Source: Apostichopus japonicus (Eukaryota > Echinodermata > Holothuroidea > Aspidochirotida > Stichopodidae). From it: a stretch of DNA of 64,000 nt. The stretch is from contig NC_092572.1 in the NCBI RefSeq assembly GCF_037975245.1, forward strand, positions 5,967,501-6,031,500, written 5' to 3'. The notes beneath the pieces were generated by a model. It was not told where the DNA came from, made no database searches, and saw only the letters and a program-made list of their open reading frames with translations. The position numbers and the translations under genes are program-made. Position 1 is the stretch's first letter. Each line of letters opens with the position of its first letter. Positions 45,483 to 58,140 of this stretch are shown here, piece by piece.

Positions 45483-48170
45483 ATGTACACCTGTAAAATA
45501 TGCAATACACTAACAGCTACTATCCGTGGCTATGTTGATCATGTGAGTTCCCATAGGAATATACCTCGAGTGAGATTTCCATGTTGTTTTGTTAATTGTG
45601 GCTATACCCTATCAACTTTTGCTGCAATGAAGATTCATGTGACTAGGTATCACCGCCATATTCAAAAGCAAACAGCAGTTGCAGCAAAACTTCAGTCAGT
45701 TAACCTGTCATTGATTTGTATGTATGAAATCTGTCAAAAAGAACTCACAGATCTGTCCTCATATTTGGCACACTTAAAAGCACATATTAGAAAAGGACAA
45801 GTTGTATCTTGTCCATATAAGAAGTGCAAAAGAGATTTTTCAAAAACCAGTTCATTTACAGCACATTTGTCACGTCACAGAAACTGGTGAGCTTTAAACA
45901 TTTTGGATAAATACAAACTTTCTACTCGTGATCATTGCTCTTTGGATCAAGATATACCTCTAGACACTAACTGCTTTGATGTGTCTACAGAGACTGATAG
46001 ATTTGTCATTGAAAATGACATAAGCTGTGATTTCGAAAACAGTAACAATTGCCAAGGTAGGGTGCAAGAAACAGGTCAGTCTAGGCTTCAATTTCAACAA
46101 AATTTTGCCTTGTTTCTTCTGAAACTTCAGGCAAAACAACTTGTTCCATCACAAACAATTCAAATGATTGTTGAGGAGCTTCAAACTATTCACAGTTTAT
46201 GTCAACAAGATCAGGTTTTGAAAATTACTCAAAAATTGAGAGATGAGGGTTTAGCAGAAGAACGTATCAAATGTGTAGCCGATTATATGAATGAGATAGA
46301 TGCATGGATTGCTATAGTTGTAAAGGAAAACTCAGGCGCAGCACTGTAGAAAAGAGTAATTTACTATAAATCAGCATTCAAGTTTGTTGCTCCAATTGCA
46401 ATATCACTAGGGAGAGATTCAGCACAAAAAATGCAATACTATCATTACATTCCAATCAAGGAGAGCATTCAATTGCTCCTTTCGGATGATTTTGTGTTGG
46501 GACAATGTCAAAGTAGGCATCACAGTGAAGACTCATCTGTTCTTACTGACATAGTGGATGATACAGTTTTTAAAAAAAATAGTTTGTTTCAAAGTTGTGA
46601 AAGATCTTTGTCCATCATTCTCTATGAAGACTCATTTGAAATTGTAAACCCACTTGGGTCGGCAAGAATAAAACACAAAATACTAGCAATGTACTTTACA
46701 CTTGGAAACACCCAACCTGAGTACAGATCTGTTGTTGATGCAATGCAGCTTGTGTTTTTTTGTAAAGAAGTTGATTTTAAGGTCTTTGGGCAGCAGAAGG
46801 TTTTTGAGAGAGTGATAAATGATTTGAAAACATTAGAGGAAGTTGGAATAGAAACAAGTGACGGGGTGGTCTGGAAAGGTGCGCTGTCTTGTATATTAGG
46901 GGATAATTTAGGTTCCCATTGTATTGGGGTTTCATTGAGAGTTTTTCAGGAACTAACATGTGCCGCTACTGTTTAATAACTTCACATGACTTTAAATGTA
47001 ACGCACCATATGCTGTTGGGAAGCCTAGAACCAAGGAGGAGTATGATTCTTGCATTGCACACCTTGAAGATCATGAAGAAAATCATCATCAAGGAATTAA
47101 ATTTAATTCATGTTTTAATTCTTTGAGGTATTTTCATGTGTGTGCACCTGGTTTGCCACCATGCCTGGGGCACGACTTGTTTGAAGGAGTTGTTGATTAC
47201 AATGTAGCCATGTTTATTCAATACTGGATTAAACAAAAACATTGGTTCACATATGCAGATTTGAATATAATGTTGGTACAGTTTAAATTTCAAGGACGCG
47301 ATGGTACAGTTTAAATTTCAAGGACGCGATGCAAACAATAAACCTGCATTTGTAAATTTATCAGGTAACCGCTTAGGTGGTCAAGCCGTTGAAAACTGGA
47401 ACCTTTTGAGACTTCTTCCAATTATTTTGAGTGCATATGTTAAAGATCATAATGACCTTGTATGGAGACTCTTTCTTCTTTTACGAGAAGTTGTTGAGTA
47501 TGTGTGTTCTCCAAAGATTTCACATGAGCAACTTGCATATTTAAGGGTGATAATGGAGGAATACTTGACTGAGAGAAAACAACTCTTTGCTGATACTCCC
47601 TTCAGACCAAAACATCATTTCCTGAGCCACTATCCAGATTTAATTATTAAGTTTGGACCATTAATGAGAGTGTGGACTCTATGCTTCGAAAGTAAGCACT
47701 CCTATTTCAAACGTTGTGCCAGATCTGCACAAAATTTCATCAATGTTACACAGTCTTTAGCAAATCAACACCAGTACTTTCAAGCTTATAACAGCTCAGG
47801 GAAAATATATCCTGATAGATTGGTTATTGAAAATGCCACATCCCTCAATATAGAATGCTTCATGCCTGAAATAAAGCATGCTTTGCAGGCAGCAAATGCA
47901 AAGTTTGATGATTCTGTTATCAGTGACAGAGTTAAGATGTTTGGCACTTCTTACCAGAAGGGTTTCTTTGTAATATGTCAGTGTTCTGATACATGCTTTT
48001 CAAGTCTTAAATTGGGTTGCATTTTGTTTGTAGTTGTTGAAAGCCAAAAAGAACTATGTTTGAGTGCAAGCTCAATTATGGAACAACTAGGAGTATATAA
48101 TGGGCCTTACAAAGAAACTTATAGTAAGCAAATGTGGCATATGAATTATTCTGAATTGAGAAGGAACTAA
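45483..48170 (+). pseudogene. CACTA transposase pseudogene with C2H2 fingers, right copy
   Basis: The ATG at 45483 starts MYTCKIC and four C2H2 fingers of C-x2/4-C-x12-H-x3/4-H spacing, ending SFTAHLSRHRNW. The same frame runs on past TGA (45888-45890) and TAG (46347-46349) into FKFVAPIAISLGRDS and YHYIPIKESIQLL. A one-base loss in GGGG (46926-46929) moves the frame to GFIESFSGTNMCRYCLI and then PPCLGHDLFEGVV. A 28-bp tandem duplication (47275-47302 repeated at 47303-47330) shifts it back to NRLGGQAVENWNLLRLLP, then PKHHFLSHYPD, GPLMRVWTLCFESKHSYFK and the stop at 48170. The GP-x2-R-x-W-x3-FE-x6-K pattern resembles the C-terminal region of plant TNP2-type CACTA transposases, as recalled. Without the four lesions the frame would cover about 900 codons. 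A possible 5' UTR intron runs from 44986 (CAGAC|GTGAGT) to 45467. Confidence 0.85.
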
Positions 48171-48213
48171 AACCTTCACTTCCATTACTCAGGTCTGAGG
48201 TTCTCTTGTTAAA

Positions 48214-51200
48214 ATGAGCGTGTCAGAACAATCAGATGATACAATTTGTCTTGAAGATTTTGCTTTATCCATAATGCAGCATCTTCCTTCACTGCCACTT
48301 GAAATGGTGGACAAAGTAGTTGAACAGCTGCTGGTGTGGAAAGTGTGTGCGATCTCAAGCTGATCACTGATGAGGACCTTTCCAGTGTACTGAAGCCAAT
48401 ACAGAGGAGAAAGCTGTTAATAGCATGGGCAAACAAGGCAGGTAAGCAGAAATATAATTGCACTTTCTAAATATGATTATCCTCCTTTTTTTGAGGAATG
48501 GAGAGGTGAAAGGGGAGGTTAAGAAGTAAGTTACAAGAGGAGATGGAAACATTTCTAAATAGTAAGTACATGTGATACACAGAAGTTTCTCTTATTGTCT
48601 AAGACAGTTGCTGGTACCACAAATTGAATAAGGAAACTGGTCTCATAGTACATCATTAGCATTTTTGTAATTCTCTAAAGAAAATTTTCTGGGTTAATTA
48701 TTAGTATTATACATTAGATTTGAACTTTTTTTTAAGCAGTTTTCAAGTAGTGAGCAAATAGAAAACACCAGGTCAAACTAATGAAATGATACACCACATA
48801 CCCAAACTAAAATATTTATCAACAAGAAAAGAGGAAACCCTTATTTTCAATTCAAATTAAACATAGAACGTACGTTCTATGTTGTTTGTAGAGTATGTTG
48901 AAGTTCATATGAGAGTATGACAAGGCTAAAGGTCACCTTGAAAAACAACCACTATGGGTTAGTATGGGGTACAGTACCTCTACTCTGGGATCATCCTTGC
49001 CCCCACTTTGGGGTCCAAATAAGCGGGCACTACGCAAACGTCTGCAGTGACCAAATATCGCCATGGACTCAACAATTTGATATGTGTGAGTGTTACTTTG
49101 CCCCAAAAACACTTGTATACCAATAATCAACAAAAATTGCCCCAATAATTTCACACTTTGGCTATACTGATTGAAAGATGCAGGGAACTGTGGCAATGGC
49201 TTGCTTTCCATACAGTATAAGAATACACCTCAACAACTTAACAAACTATGAAGCACGCCTTGTCCGATGCTTATGCACAAGGTCCATATGGCATACGGTA
49301 CGGTGTGTACATGTGTACAAAGCCATTGCCTACGTCAACAAACAAGCAGCGACTTAACCGAAACAGACCTGTCAGAGAATGCCCCTGTTGCCAATTGAAG
49401 ATATGCTTGATTCGATAGATTGAGAGCTTGAGTGCTGCCCCTGTTTATTGTGTATATTATGTTATTTTATTGTGTTTATTGTGTTCTGTGAGTGTCCAAA
49501 AAACTAGTACCTTAATGCAATATATGTCTGTTATCAGGAAATAATTTATCAAGGATGTTTATTCATTTCATATAATCTACTTTCATTGATGTGACATATT
49601 TTCATTCTTAAAGAAAAGTTGCTTGGATCAGCATCTTCACAATCATCTGAACCCGACTCTGTGGCCAGTTCACCAGGATGCAGCTGGGTGCCCAGTTCAG
49701 CAGGATCAAGTCCAGCAGTGGTAATTGCAGATTGGGCAGAGTCATTTAAAGTTGATTGGGATAAAATGCCTAAAAGCCTCACAAAATCACTCCAGAAGAA
49801 ACAGAGACCCACTCCCAAAGATCGGCGTGAAATGATCAGAATATTATGCAATGACATATATAATGAAAGTTGAGTCAAGTCCAGGACGAAAGCACCTTTC
49901 TATTATTGCACAGAAGATCGTTCGTGAGTTTCCAGAACCCTTTAAAGATGACATTGAAGGACTTGTTGTTGGTAGTGGATATGCATCCCTTCTTACACAG
50001 TTGGAAAACCGTATGAGCAATCTCAATAGAGGCAAATTTCACCTAAATGTTGGTTACCCCCTGTTTGTAGAGGGTGAACAGAATGAAGCACTAACAAAGA
50101 AGCGTAAACTCAGCACCTCATATGGCTGCAAAAACTGGCAACCAGAGGACCTACCTGAAGGGGAGGATTGAGACACGCAGAGAAAAAAGACAGATGACTT
50201 AAAGGTGATGCATGAACTTAACATATGGGATGACAATGAGTTTGTTTTCCTCATGAAAAATGTATTTCCAACCATCCGTGCCAAGATAAACAGTCAGCAA
50301 GTTCCTGTATGTGCTCTCCTTGATGAATATCCTTTCTTGTTTGAGGAGGTTGGGATGATGGGACATTTTGAAGATTTAGTGGGCATCAAACTGAAATCAG
50401 TTGAATTCAGAAGTTTCTGCAAGTGTCAGCAAAGAAGAAGAAGGAGGTGCAAAATATAATAGCTGATGTGGAGAGTGCTAAGAAGGAAAGTGGTGATCAT
50501 TCCCCTGATGTTCCAGGACTTATTCTCCTCCTCCTCTGCAATCACCTTGGAGATAAATGGGATGATCTTTTCTACCTTGCAAAGGTAAGAAGAAGCTACC
50601 TTTATAAATCATTAAGCTTGTGAACTAGCACTATTTGTGAACTAGCACTATCAGAATAGCACTATTTGTCTGTGTTTTTCTCTGGTTTGTCGTTCTTACA
50701 CTTACAGTTATGTAGATGTATTGGTCAAGTTGATTGACTTTATAACGATTTTCCTCTGCGATGTTCACTGTTTGTAGGTCAGCTGTAATTGTTGTGTATT
50801 GGGACTCTGAAGTCCAAAGTTCAGTACATCATATGCCATCAGTTGATTAAGATCTTCCCCATTGTCATCATTTTGATTTCAGGGATGCATATTGTCCCTC
50901 AGTTTCATTTATTTTATGTTATGCTTTGGAAGATACTACTGTTTTCCCAGATGGCATCTTGAATGTTTTGTCCCACATAATAAGATAAGTATTCCAAACA
51001 ATTTTAATGTTCCTACATTTACATTATGTTCAGGAAACCAGTACTGTGCAGAATATTACTAAGGATCTGAAGTCAACATTCCCATGCATCATTATTCAAG
51101 GTGAGAAGCATTTGGAGGATTTTGCTCTAATATGCATTTCCTCCAGTACATATACACTGCTCTTTTTCCCCTTTTTGGTTTGGATGATAGTTGTAACCTT

Positions 51201-53113
51201 TGAAATTTGTGATGGTGAGTATTTGTGCGTGTGTATGTATTTTACTGATGCCTACCTTGTAAACACAATTTCTCATGAAAGGAAGCTTAGATAGATTTCA
51301 TAGTTGGCATGTGGGTGTACCCGATAGAGTACAAGAAGCCTATTGTTTTTGGCAAAGGTCAAAGATCATTTGGGGTCAACAGAGGTGAAACTGTGAATAC
51401 TTTGTAAACATGATATCTCAAGAAGGGAATCTTGGACAGATCTCATGTGGTATGTAGGTGTGGTCACTTGAATCAACAGTGGTCAAAATTTGAGAATCTT
51501 TGATTAAAGAAACCTAGGAAGTTATATGTTGGCAAGTGTGTCAATGACACCTCATAGTGCACTATCACCTGTGGAAGACAAAGTCATGGGTCAATCTGAG
51601 ATTTAACTGGGAAAACTCTGTTACAGCATCAATTCAGCATGTATGTGTGCATTTGATGCTCAGCATGTAACATGAAACTCAAGAACTATAGCCCATTTTT
51701 TACTTCATATGTGGTAAAAACATTTTGGTTGACCATTGCAACATTTTCAATGTCATTTTTGTGTTGCTGATCTAGGGTGCCTCAGTAAATCGATATATCA
51801 GATAAACCGTTTTTTCTTTCATATCCACACCGACAAAAATGAAATCTGCCATCAACGAATATATCGAAATACATCCGAAGCAAACCTTGAATACCGGTAA
51901 AAATAATATTGAATAAAAAATAATGACCCATTAGTACACGCGAGTTGGAGTATATTCACGCTGCAACTGTTAAGTAGTGGTAGCAGTGGCATTAACTTTA
52001 AATGAACATTCTCTTAATAGTTCTAATTGATATTTATTTTTTGCAGGTCCAAACATGTACACTGGAAGAAAGTTTATGTTGGCAGTAGATATGGTTATTG
52101 TTAATGACCACATTCAAACTTTTGAAAGTGCAATGATCATGCTGTTTGCAATGTTTTTCATCTAAAACATTGAGCATCCATCTGAAGGTGCAACTTTAAT
52201 GGAGTTTATCCAGCGGTGAGTAGGCTGAAAGTACCCTAGTAATAGTTAACCATTGTTATTTTGTGTGGGCATTCCCTTGACATGGAATGTAAGAGTGTAT
52301 GCATATTATTAGCCACCTTCCAAAGATCAGCCGATCATAAAGGTACCAATATAGAAAAAAAATCAACAAATTGCAGTTAACTCAACTCCTGGGCAGATCA
52401 TTGAAATAAATCATACTCTGTTCTCAGTTACAGCTGATTTACTTATTTTGTACTGTTTGTTGTGGTCCAAGAATAACAGCAGCTTTGGTAACCTTTTGTA
52501 AACATTGATGACCTTTACATAATTTTCACCAATGGAAAGTTAGTGTAAATAGTTGAATGGCATGTTTTATTATTTTGGAGAAGGGTGGGAATGTATGAGT
52601 TTGGTTAATTACTGAGAACACCTTCACAATTTGTTACAACTATAGGGTATCAGCTTAAACTGAACAAAATTGAAATTAAAAGAGGATTCACAAATTAGCT
52701 CTTCTTTTCAGATCATGATTTCCTAGAAAACTGTTGAATTCCAAAGGCTTGTAAATTAAGACAGGTAGCCATCTCAATTGCTTCTATCAACACCAGTGAG
52801 CACACATACAATTGGAAACTGAGTTGTGTCACATCACATATTTTGACCATATCTTACTATCATGTATGTCATACTGTAGTGTAAATTTGAGACCAAAGGA
52901 AATTAATTGTTAAATGGTTTAATAATTGCTAACTTATTTGAACTTTATGATTTCACAGTTCTAATTTTTGCTCCTCTTTGCAGCTGCTTTGTTGGATTGA
53001 ATCCAGAAAAGGGAAGAAAGACCCCCAAATCCAAGAAGAGCTATCCTGTCAACCCAAAAATTTTGGCTTTGGTTGGAAACCTGAAAGAATTTGAGTCAGA
53101 TTGGACAGTCTAA
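48214..53113 (+). pseudogene. CACTA accessory gene, five exons, decayed, right copy
   Basis: Starts 44 bp after the transposase stop: ATG 48214 (MSVSEQSDD). Exons 48214-48441, 49614-50584, 51034-51100, 52047-52215, 52984-53113 join in phase with GT/AG borders, ending CFVGLNPEKGRK and EFESDWTV. Exon 1 ends with a SAM-like helical stretch (DLKLITDEDLSSVLKPIQRR). Exon 2 has PTPKDRREMIRIL, IIAQKIVREFPEPF and GSGYASLLTQLENR. Exon 4 has LAVDMVIVNDHI. This arrangement recalls uncharacterised animal proteins found beside such transposases; its role (possibly a TnpA-like binding factor) is inference. Lesions: frame breaks near 48325, 49860 and 50415, TGA 50169-50171, TAA 52162-52164. Splice sites remain intact. 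Confidence 0.75.
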
Positions 53114-54624
53114 ATGCTTTTCAGGCACTTCCCATGATTCGTCACATTAGTCTGACAATTTGGTAACGTTGAATTATAAATCTAGGTCACTTAGTTGATT
53201 TAAGGTGTTCCTAGTTGAGAAAATGTTAGCGAGCCTCTTGAGCCTCCTTAACTGGAACCATTGACTCTCCAGCTACAGAGAAGTCTCATTTACAAATGAA
53301 CAGTTAAACATTTATACAGAGTTCAAACTATTGTGTTTAACTTTGTTGGTGGATATTTACAAGGTTTTACTTGTTGACAAACTTGTTACAGACTATTATT
53401 TGGTGCTATTATGACACCTTTCCAATAACTCCATAAACTCTGAAACTCTTCCAAGCAGGTTCACAAATGTTAGAAAAGTTTTGAATCCATAATAGTTTCA
53501 GATGTCAAGTCATTCTGTTCATTTTGTTAATGCTATAAGCTTGATATCTAAATTATATTTTGTTGTCAAAATATAAAATCTCTATGCTAAATTTTAACAT
53601 GAAATCTTTTCATAAAACTGCTCCTTCCACTCAAGCAGAAGCACAGGAATATAAGGACAACTTTTTTAATCATTTACGGGTACAAAGGTCAAATCATTGT
53701 TTATATTTCTTTTGATCAGATGATTTACAATATCTTTGGTTAACAGATTAGTTAATCTTTATTCTTACCTATTGTAACATATCCTTGTCTTTAACTTCCA
53801 CTTTGAACTTTAAGGGCTAAAGAAGGTCACGAAAATTAGAAAAAGTATACAATCCTTATCAGCAATAGAGGAGTTACCACAGTTACAGGTATTAATTTTC
53901 TGTGAACATTGATATGCCCATTAAAGTGAATATGGTATATGAGCGATATATTTAATACTGCTAGAACATTTAAAAATACATGAAATGAACATAGTTGTAA
54001 TAAAGTTAAGTGAAGAATAGTGAAGACACCTAAGTTTCTGTGGTCACATAATACAGTGACCTTGAGTGAACTTTGCATACTTCAAGTGCATCTGTAAATA
54101 AGAGGGAAAGGAACTTTGTTGTAGAGCAATGAAAGGGCCAGGAACTAGCAGGTGTCAAAGCTTAGTGTTTTATGATCAGTCAATTGTGAAAACTTTCAGT
54201 GGCTGATCCAGGATTTCCTGAAGTGGCCGAAGAGACAAATATGGCCACATACAGACTTATCAGTATATTTCCAAACAATGAAAGTATCGTCTGTATAACA
54301 AAACCTTTTCCAAAAGAAAGGCTGGGGCACCCAGCAAATTCCCAGCCATCAATAAGAGATTGCCTTATGATGTTCAGTCTTATATATTACTTTTAAGGTT
54401 TTGACGTTCAAAAATATGTTTCAACAAGTTTTAAAGTTGTAAATAAAAGTTTCAGAGAACAATAAGTTGTTTTTTATTTTATAATCTCACTGATAATAGT
54501 AATTCCATCTGACAGCCAATTTTACAGACAAAGACCTATTTATTGCAAGGAAAAAGACTATAGATAACATTAAAGACTAGACTTTACCTAAAAGATACAG
54601 TAAATTAAAAGTCACAATACAGTT

Positions 54625-55246
54625 ATTTTACAGAGAAAAAGACATACTGTATTTCAAGAAAAACTGTGTAAATAACCATTTCAGACTTTATTTTACATAG
54701 AATGTAGTGTAAAATAACGGCTATCATATAGTAATTTACGGATGAAAACTTTTATAATGCAAAGAAAAACTGTATGAATTACGCTCTCATACTGTGTATT
54801 TAACATAGAATTCAGTGTAAAATTACGGTCGTCGTACAGTAATTTTACGGACAAAGACTTTTATAATGCAAAATAAAAACTGTATAATAACAGTTTAAAC
54901 TGTTTATTTTACATAGAATATGGTGTAAAATAACGGTTGACGTACAGTGATTTTACGGACAGAAACTGTTATAATTGGGGGGAAAACTGTGTAAATAACA
55001 GTTTCAGACTGTTTATTTTACATAGAATATGGTGTAAAATAACGGTTGACGTACAGTAATTTTACGGACAGAAACTGTTATAATTGGGGGAAAAAACTGT
55101 ATAAATAACAGTTTCAGACTGTTTATTTTACATAGAATATGGTGTAAAATAACGGTCGTCGTACAGTAAGTTTACGGACAAAAACTGTTATAATGAAAGA
55201 AATAAACTGTATTAATAACAGTTTTAGACTGTTTATTTTACATAGA
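54625..55246. repeat. Outer subterminal array, right copy
   Basis: Mirror of 29669-30290, with the same ~110-bp units in reverse orientation. Confidence 0.85.
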
Positions 55247-55636
55247 TTATCTGCAGTTGGAAATAACAGACATTTCCTGGAAACTCTGCTGCCAGAGAAA
55301 TTCTGTATTTTAACAGAATTTTTTTTAACAGTGCAGACACCCCATCTTTCGTGACTGCACTTTTCAAATTTTTTCGATACATTTGTACCACTGGCCCTCA
55401 TCAAAAACTTATTCATCACTCTGGTTAAGCAAGTAAGCAACTGAGTATAAGTTATCTGCTTGAAGACTACTTACTACAAAAGCTATGTTAATGTACAATG
55501 GGGAGACCTTTTTTTTCTTCAACAAATTATATTCGAAGACATAGTGAATTACCCCAAAAAATACAGTGCCTTTTCCTAGGGCGCTTAATATTATTTTCTT
55601 GGGGGGGGGGGTTATCACTCACATGTAAATTTTTTC

Positions 55637-55684
55637 AATTGTTCACTTCATTCCAACTGAGCATTTGGAATGAAGTGAACAATT
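55637..55684. repeat. Hairpin, 20-bp perfect stem
   Basis: AATTGTTCACTTCATTCCAA, an 8-base loop, then its exact complement. The right-arm motif GGAATGAAGTGAACAATT appears again at about 55769-55786, so this is part of a small repeat. Confidence 0.9.
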
Positions 55685-56356
55685 CAAAATTTTGCAGAAA
55701 AATATTGAGTTGACGATATACGATTAGTTGTCAATTAAACATTTTGCAGAAAATGTTTCAATTGCTCAGTTGGAATGAAGTGAACAATTGAGCATTCATT
55801 TTGCAGCAAATTGCCCACTTGATGAGATATCATAAGTTGTCAATTAAACATATTGCAGAAAATTTTGTAATTGCTAAGTTAAAGCATCTGAGCAATCCAA
55901 CATTTTTCTGATTTTTGATAAGATTTTATCTTGTTATCTAAACAATTTACTGAATAATGTAAACTTATGGGCAGTTTTTCTTATGTTGATGGCCCTTTTA
56001 AGCTTCCGTTGATTAGCATTGAGCGTTTTATTGTATTCCATAGATACAATAGGCCTATATATCCTGAAATTACTTGAAGCTAGCAAACATGGTCAACCCA
56101 CCCAATAGCAAAATTAGTATATAAATAAACCGAATTGAAGCTGGCGAACGTTGTACAGTAGTTCTATAAGGCATTGTTTTTTAGAGTATTCAAAACCATA
56201 CGAAGTTTTGTACGGTGGAGTATAAGGATCGCGAGATACAATTTCTCAAAGTGGCAAGGAAAATGTGGTAAATATGACTGATTAAAGGTCAATTTTGACC
56301 GAAATGTTTAGGTCATTCACAATCACACGAATATATGAATAGGCCTAGGTAAATTA

Positions 56357-56391
56357 GAGTGCGACAGTCAGAAATTCTGACTGTCGCACTC
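56357..56391. repeat. 35-bp perfect palindrome
   Basis: GAGTGCGACAGTCAGAA, a single A, then its exact reverse complement. No tract follows that would mark it as a terminator-like element. Confidence 0.95.
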
Positions 56392-57945
56392 AAATTGTCC
56401 AACTAACGTCAGTTTCACCAAGATTGGGGGGGGGGTGGGGGTGAGACAACTTTTCGATACATTTATGCTATCCTACCATGCGTACATATGAGTTTCTTTA
56501 ATGTTCAGGTTCTTGAGCTTCTGGGCTGTTTGTAGATTGTAAACTTAACAAAACAGGATTTTCATAAACGAAAGCATTAATATTTAATAGCCCAATCATA
56601 AACAACTGAAGTTGTAATTTTCTGATTGCTTTTATTTTTTATCCAGCCAAGCAAGAAGATACAAGAGGGTGAAGGTGGAGGGTGAGGGGGTTAGGGGAGC
56701 TCCAGCCCAGTGTCTAGGGTCACTTAGAAATGTTGGATAACGAAGAATGTATACTCACTTATATAGTAATCTTAAGGAATTAAAAAGGGGAGGCGAGGGG
56801 GCTGGTGATTGATTTGATTTTTAGTTTCAAGGACAAATGGAAAAAATTGTTGGAAAAAATGGAAAAAAAATGGAAAAAATAGAAAAGTACAGCTATCAAT
56901 GATTATCCACCATGATGACATCACAGACCAACCACTGTGATCCACTCTTCAGGTAAGGAAGAATTTATCGGAGAAAATATTTTATATTCATCTGACCATA
57001 TCTATAATTATGGACATGATACTGAGATGATTTTTTTCCACCCACAGTGTACAACATACTAGTCTTCTATATAAGTTGTATGCCACCAGCATATCCTTTT
57101 AAGGCGGCACTTGTTAGCCTCTACTTTACCCTTCAACAAATAAACGCGAGAATAGGAAACACCAAAACAATAAAACAAAAATGCCAAACACAGAGAAAAC
57201 AAAGAGAAGAATTCAACGTGGTTTCAGTAATTACCGTTTCTCATTCTGACTCTATTTGTCTCTATTATCATCATTATATGGTCTTTATCAATGTCACATG
57301 ACTATGGTATTGGAATGTATTCAGTAAATAGCACACATAAGATCAGAAACCCCAACGTTTGTTGAGTAGATAAAAACAAACAATTGCAAGAAAAATGCTT
57401 TGAGGTTTCCATGATGATGTTATGAACTACATTTTTTAGGTATCACATCTGAAGGTTATTTGCTTGTCCTAATTTATTATAAAGTATAACAATGTCAAAA
57501 TTATAAATAATAATTTACATTTTGCACCTTTTCTTACACTGGTAACTGTTTCTTCAAGTGGTAGCAAGTGTGCTGTATATGTATATATTCCAGGTTTATA
57601 AGTTTCCTCCGTTCAAAAGTCAAAGCAATATTTCAGTACAGTTTGGTCATCATTGATCAAAACGGGAAACATAACAAGTTCCAACCTCAACAGACTTTTT
57701 AAGTTAATAAATTCACCAATTTTGACCCCCTTCATTTTCAGACACAACTAATCGGGACGCTATTTTGCTTGAATTCCCGTAGGGGTAGGTTTACTTTACC
57801 TCAAAATTCCAAAAAAACATTAAAAAAGAAAAAAAAAATGCATTCAGAAGATATAAAAGTTGGGTTTCAATATAACCACATTAATTGATTATCTTTTCTT
57901 TTTTCTTAACATAAGATGGTTTGCACTGTCTACCTAATTTCCATC

Positions 57946-58140
57946 ACCACGATTGACTAGGTATGTAATGGATCGTATTTTGATGACCACGATTGACTAG
58001 GTATGTAATGGATCATATTTTGATGACCATGATTGACTAGGTATGTAATGGATCATATTTTGATGATCACAATTGACTAGGTATGTAATGGATCATATTT
58101 TGATGATCACAATTGACTAGGTATGTAATGGATCATGCAC
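57946..58140. repeat. 40-bp minisatellite, five units
   Basis: GATTGACTAGGTATGTAATG and 20 more bases repeat with exact 40-bp spacing at 57951, 57991, 58031, 58071 and 58111. The last unit overlaps the end of the BMPER-like coding sequence. Confidence 0.95.

Larger units (their letters stand above)
43414..55333 (+). mobile_element. CACTA (EnSpm) element, right copy
   Basis: Mirror copy of 29582-41500, reading rightward. Its ends are CACTG (43414-43418) and CAGTG (55329-55333). CA flanks both ends (43412-43413 and 55334-55335), the target duplication of this insertion. Flanks outside CA/CA do not match the left copy's flanks, so this is a separate insertion and not a duplicated block of host DNA. 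Confidence 0.88.
29580..55335. repeat. 25.8-kb palindrome of two inverted CACTA copies
   Basis: Positions p and 84915-p are complementary across the outer parts of both arms (84914 inside a poly-A length difference). All protein-coding stretches compared are identical between arms. Differences seen by eye are one base (31208 versus 53707) and a poly-A of 20 (41078-41097) versus a poly-T of 21 (43817-43837). Symmetry ends exactly at the TSD dinucleotides outside the element termini. The centre is a 1.9-kb unrelated spacer. Confidence 0.95.
55336..57945. other. Gene-free stretch with hairpins
   Basis: No exon recognised. It contains a 20-bp-stem hairpin (55637-55684), related phrases at about 55760-55800, a 35-bp perfect palindrome (56357-56391), G runs at 55600 and 56425, and A-rich low-complexity sequence at 56840-56880. 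Confidence 0.5.

Noticed and set aside
45483-48170. Five separate small genes in the transposase region
   Set aside because: The pieces read as one protein interrupted by two in-frame stops, a one-base loss and a 28-bp duplication.
29580-55335. Palindrome as an inverted segmental duplication of host DNA
   Set aside because: Symmetry ends exactly at the element termini plus a 2-bp duplication at all four borders, and flanks differ. An assembly error cannot be fully excluded without reads.
57946-58140. CRISPR-like array of 40-bp units
   Set aside because: Units are contiguous without spacers, and the genome is animal; it is a minisatellite.
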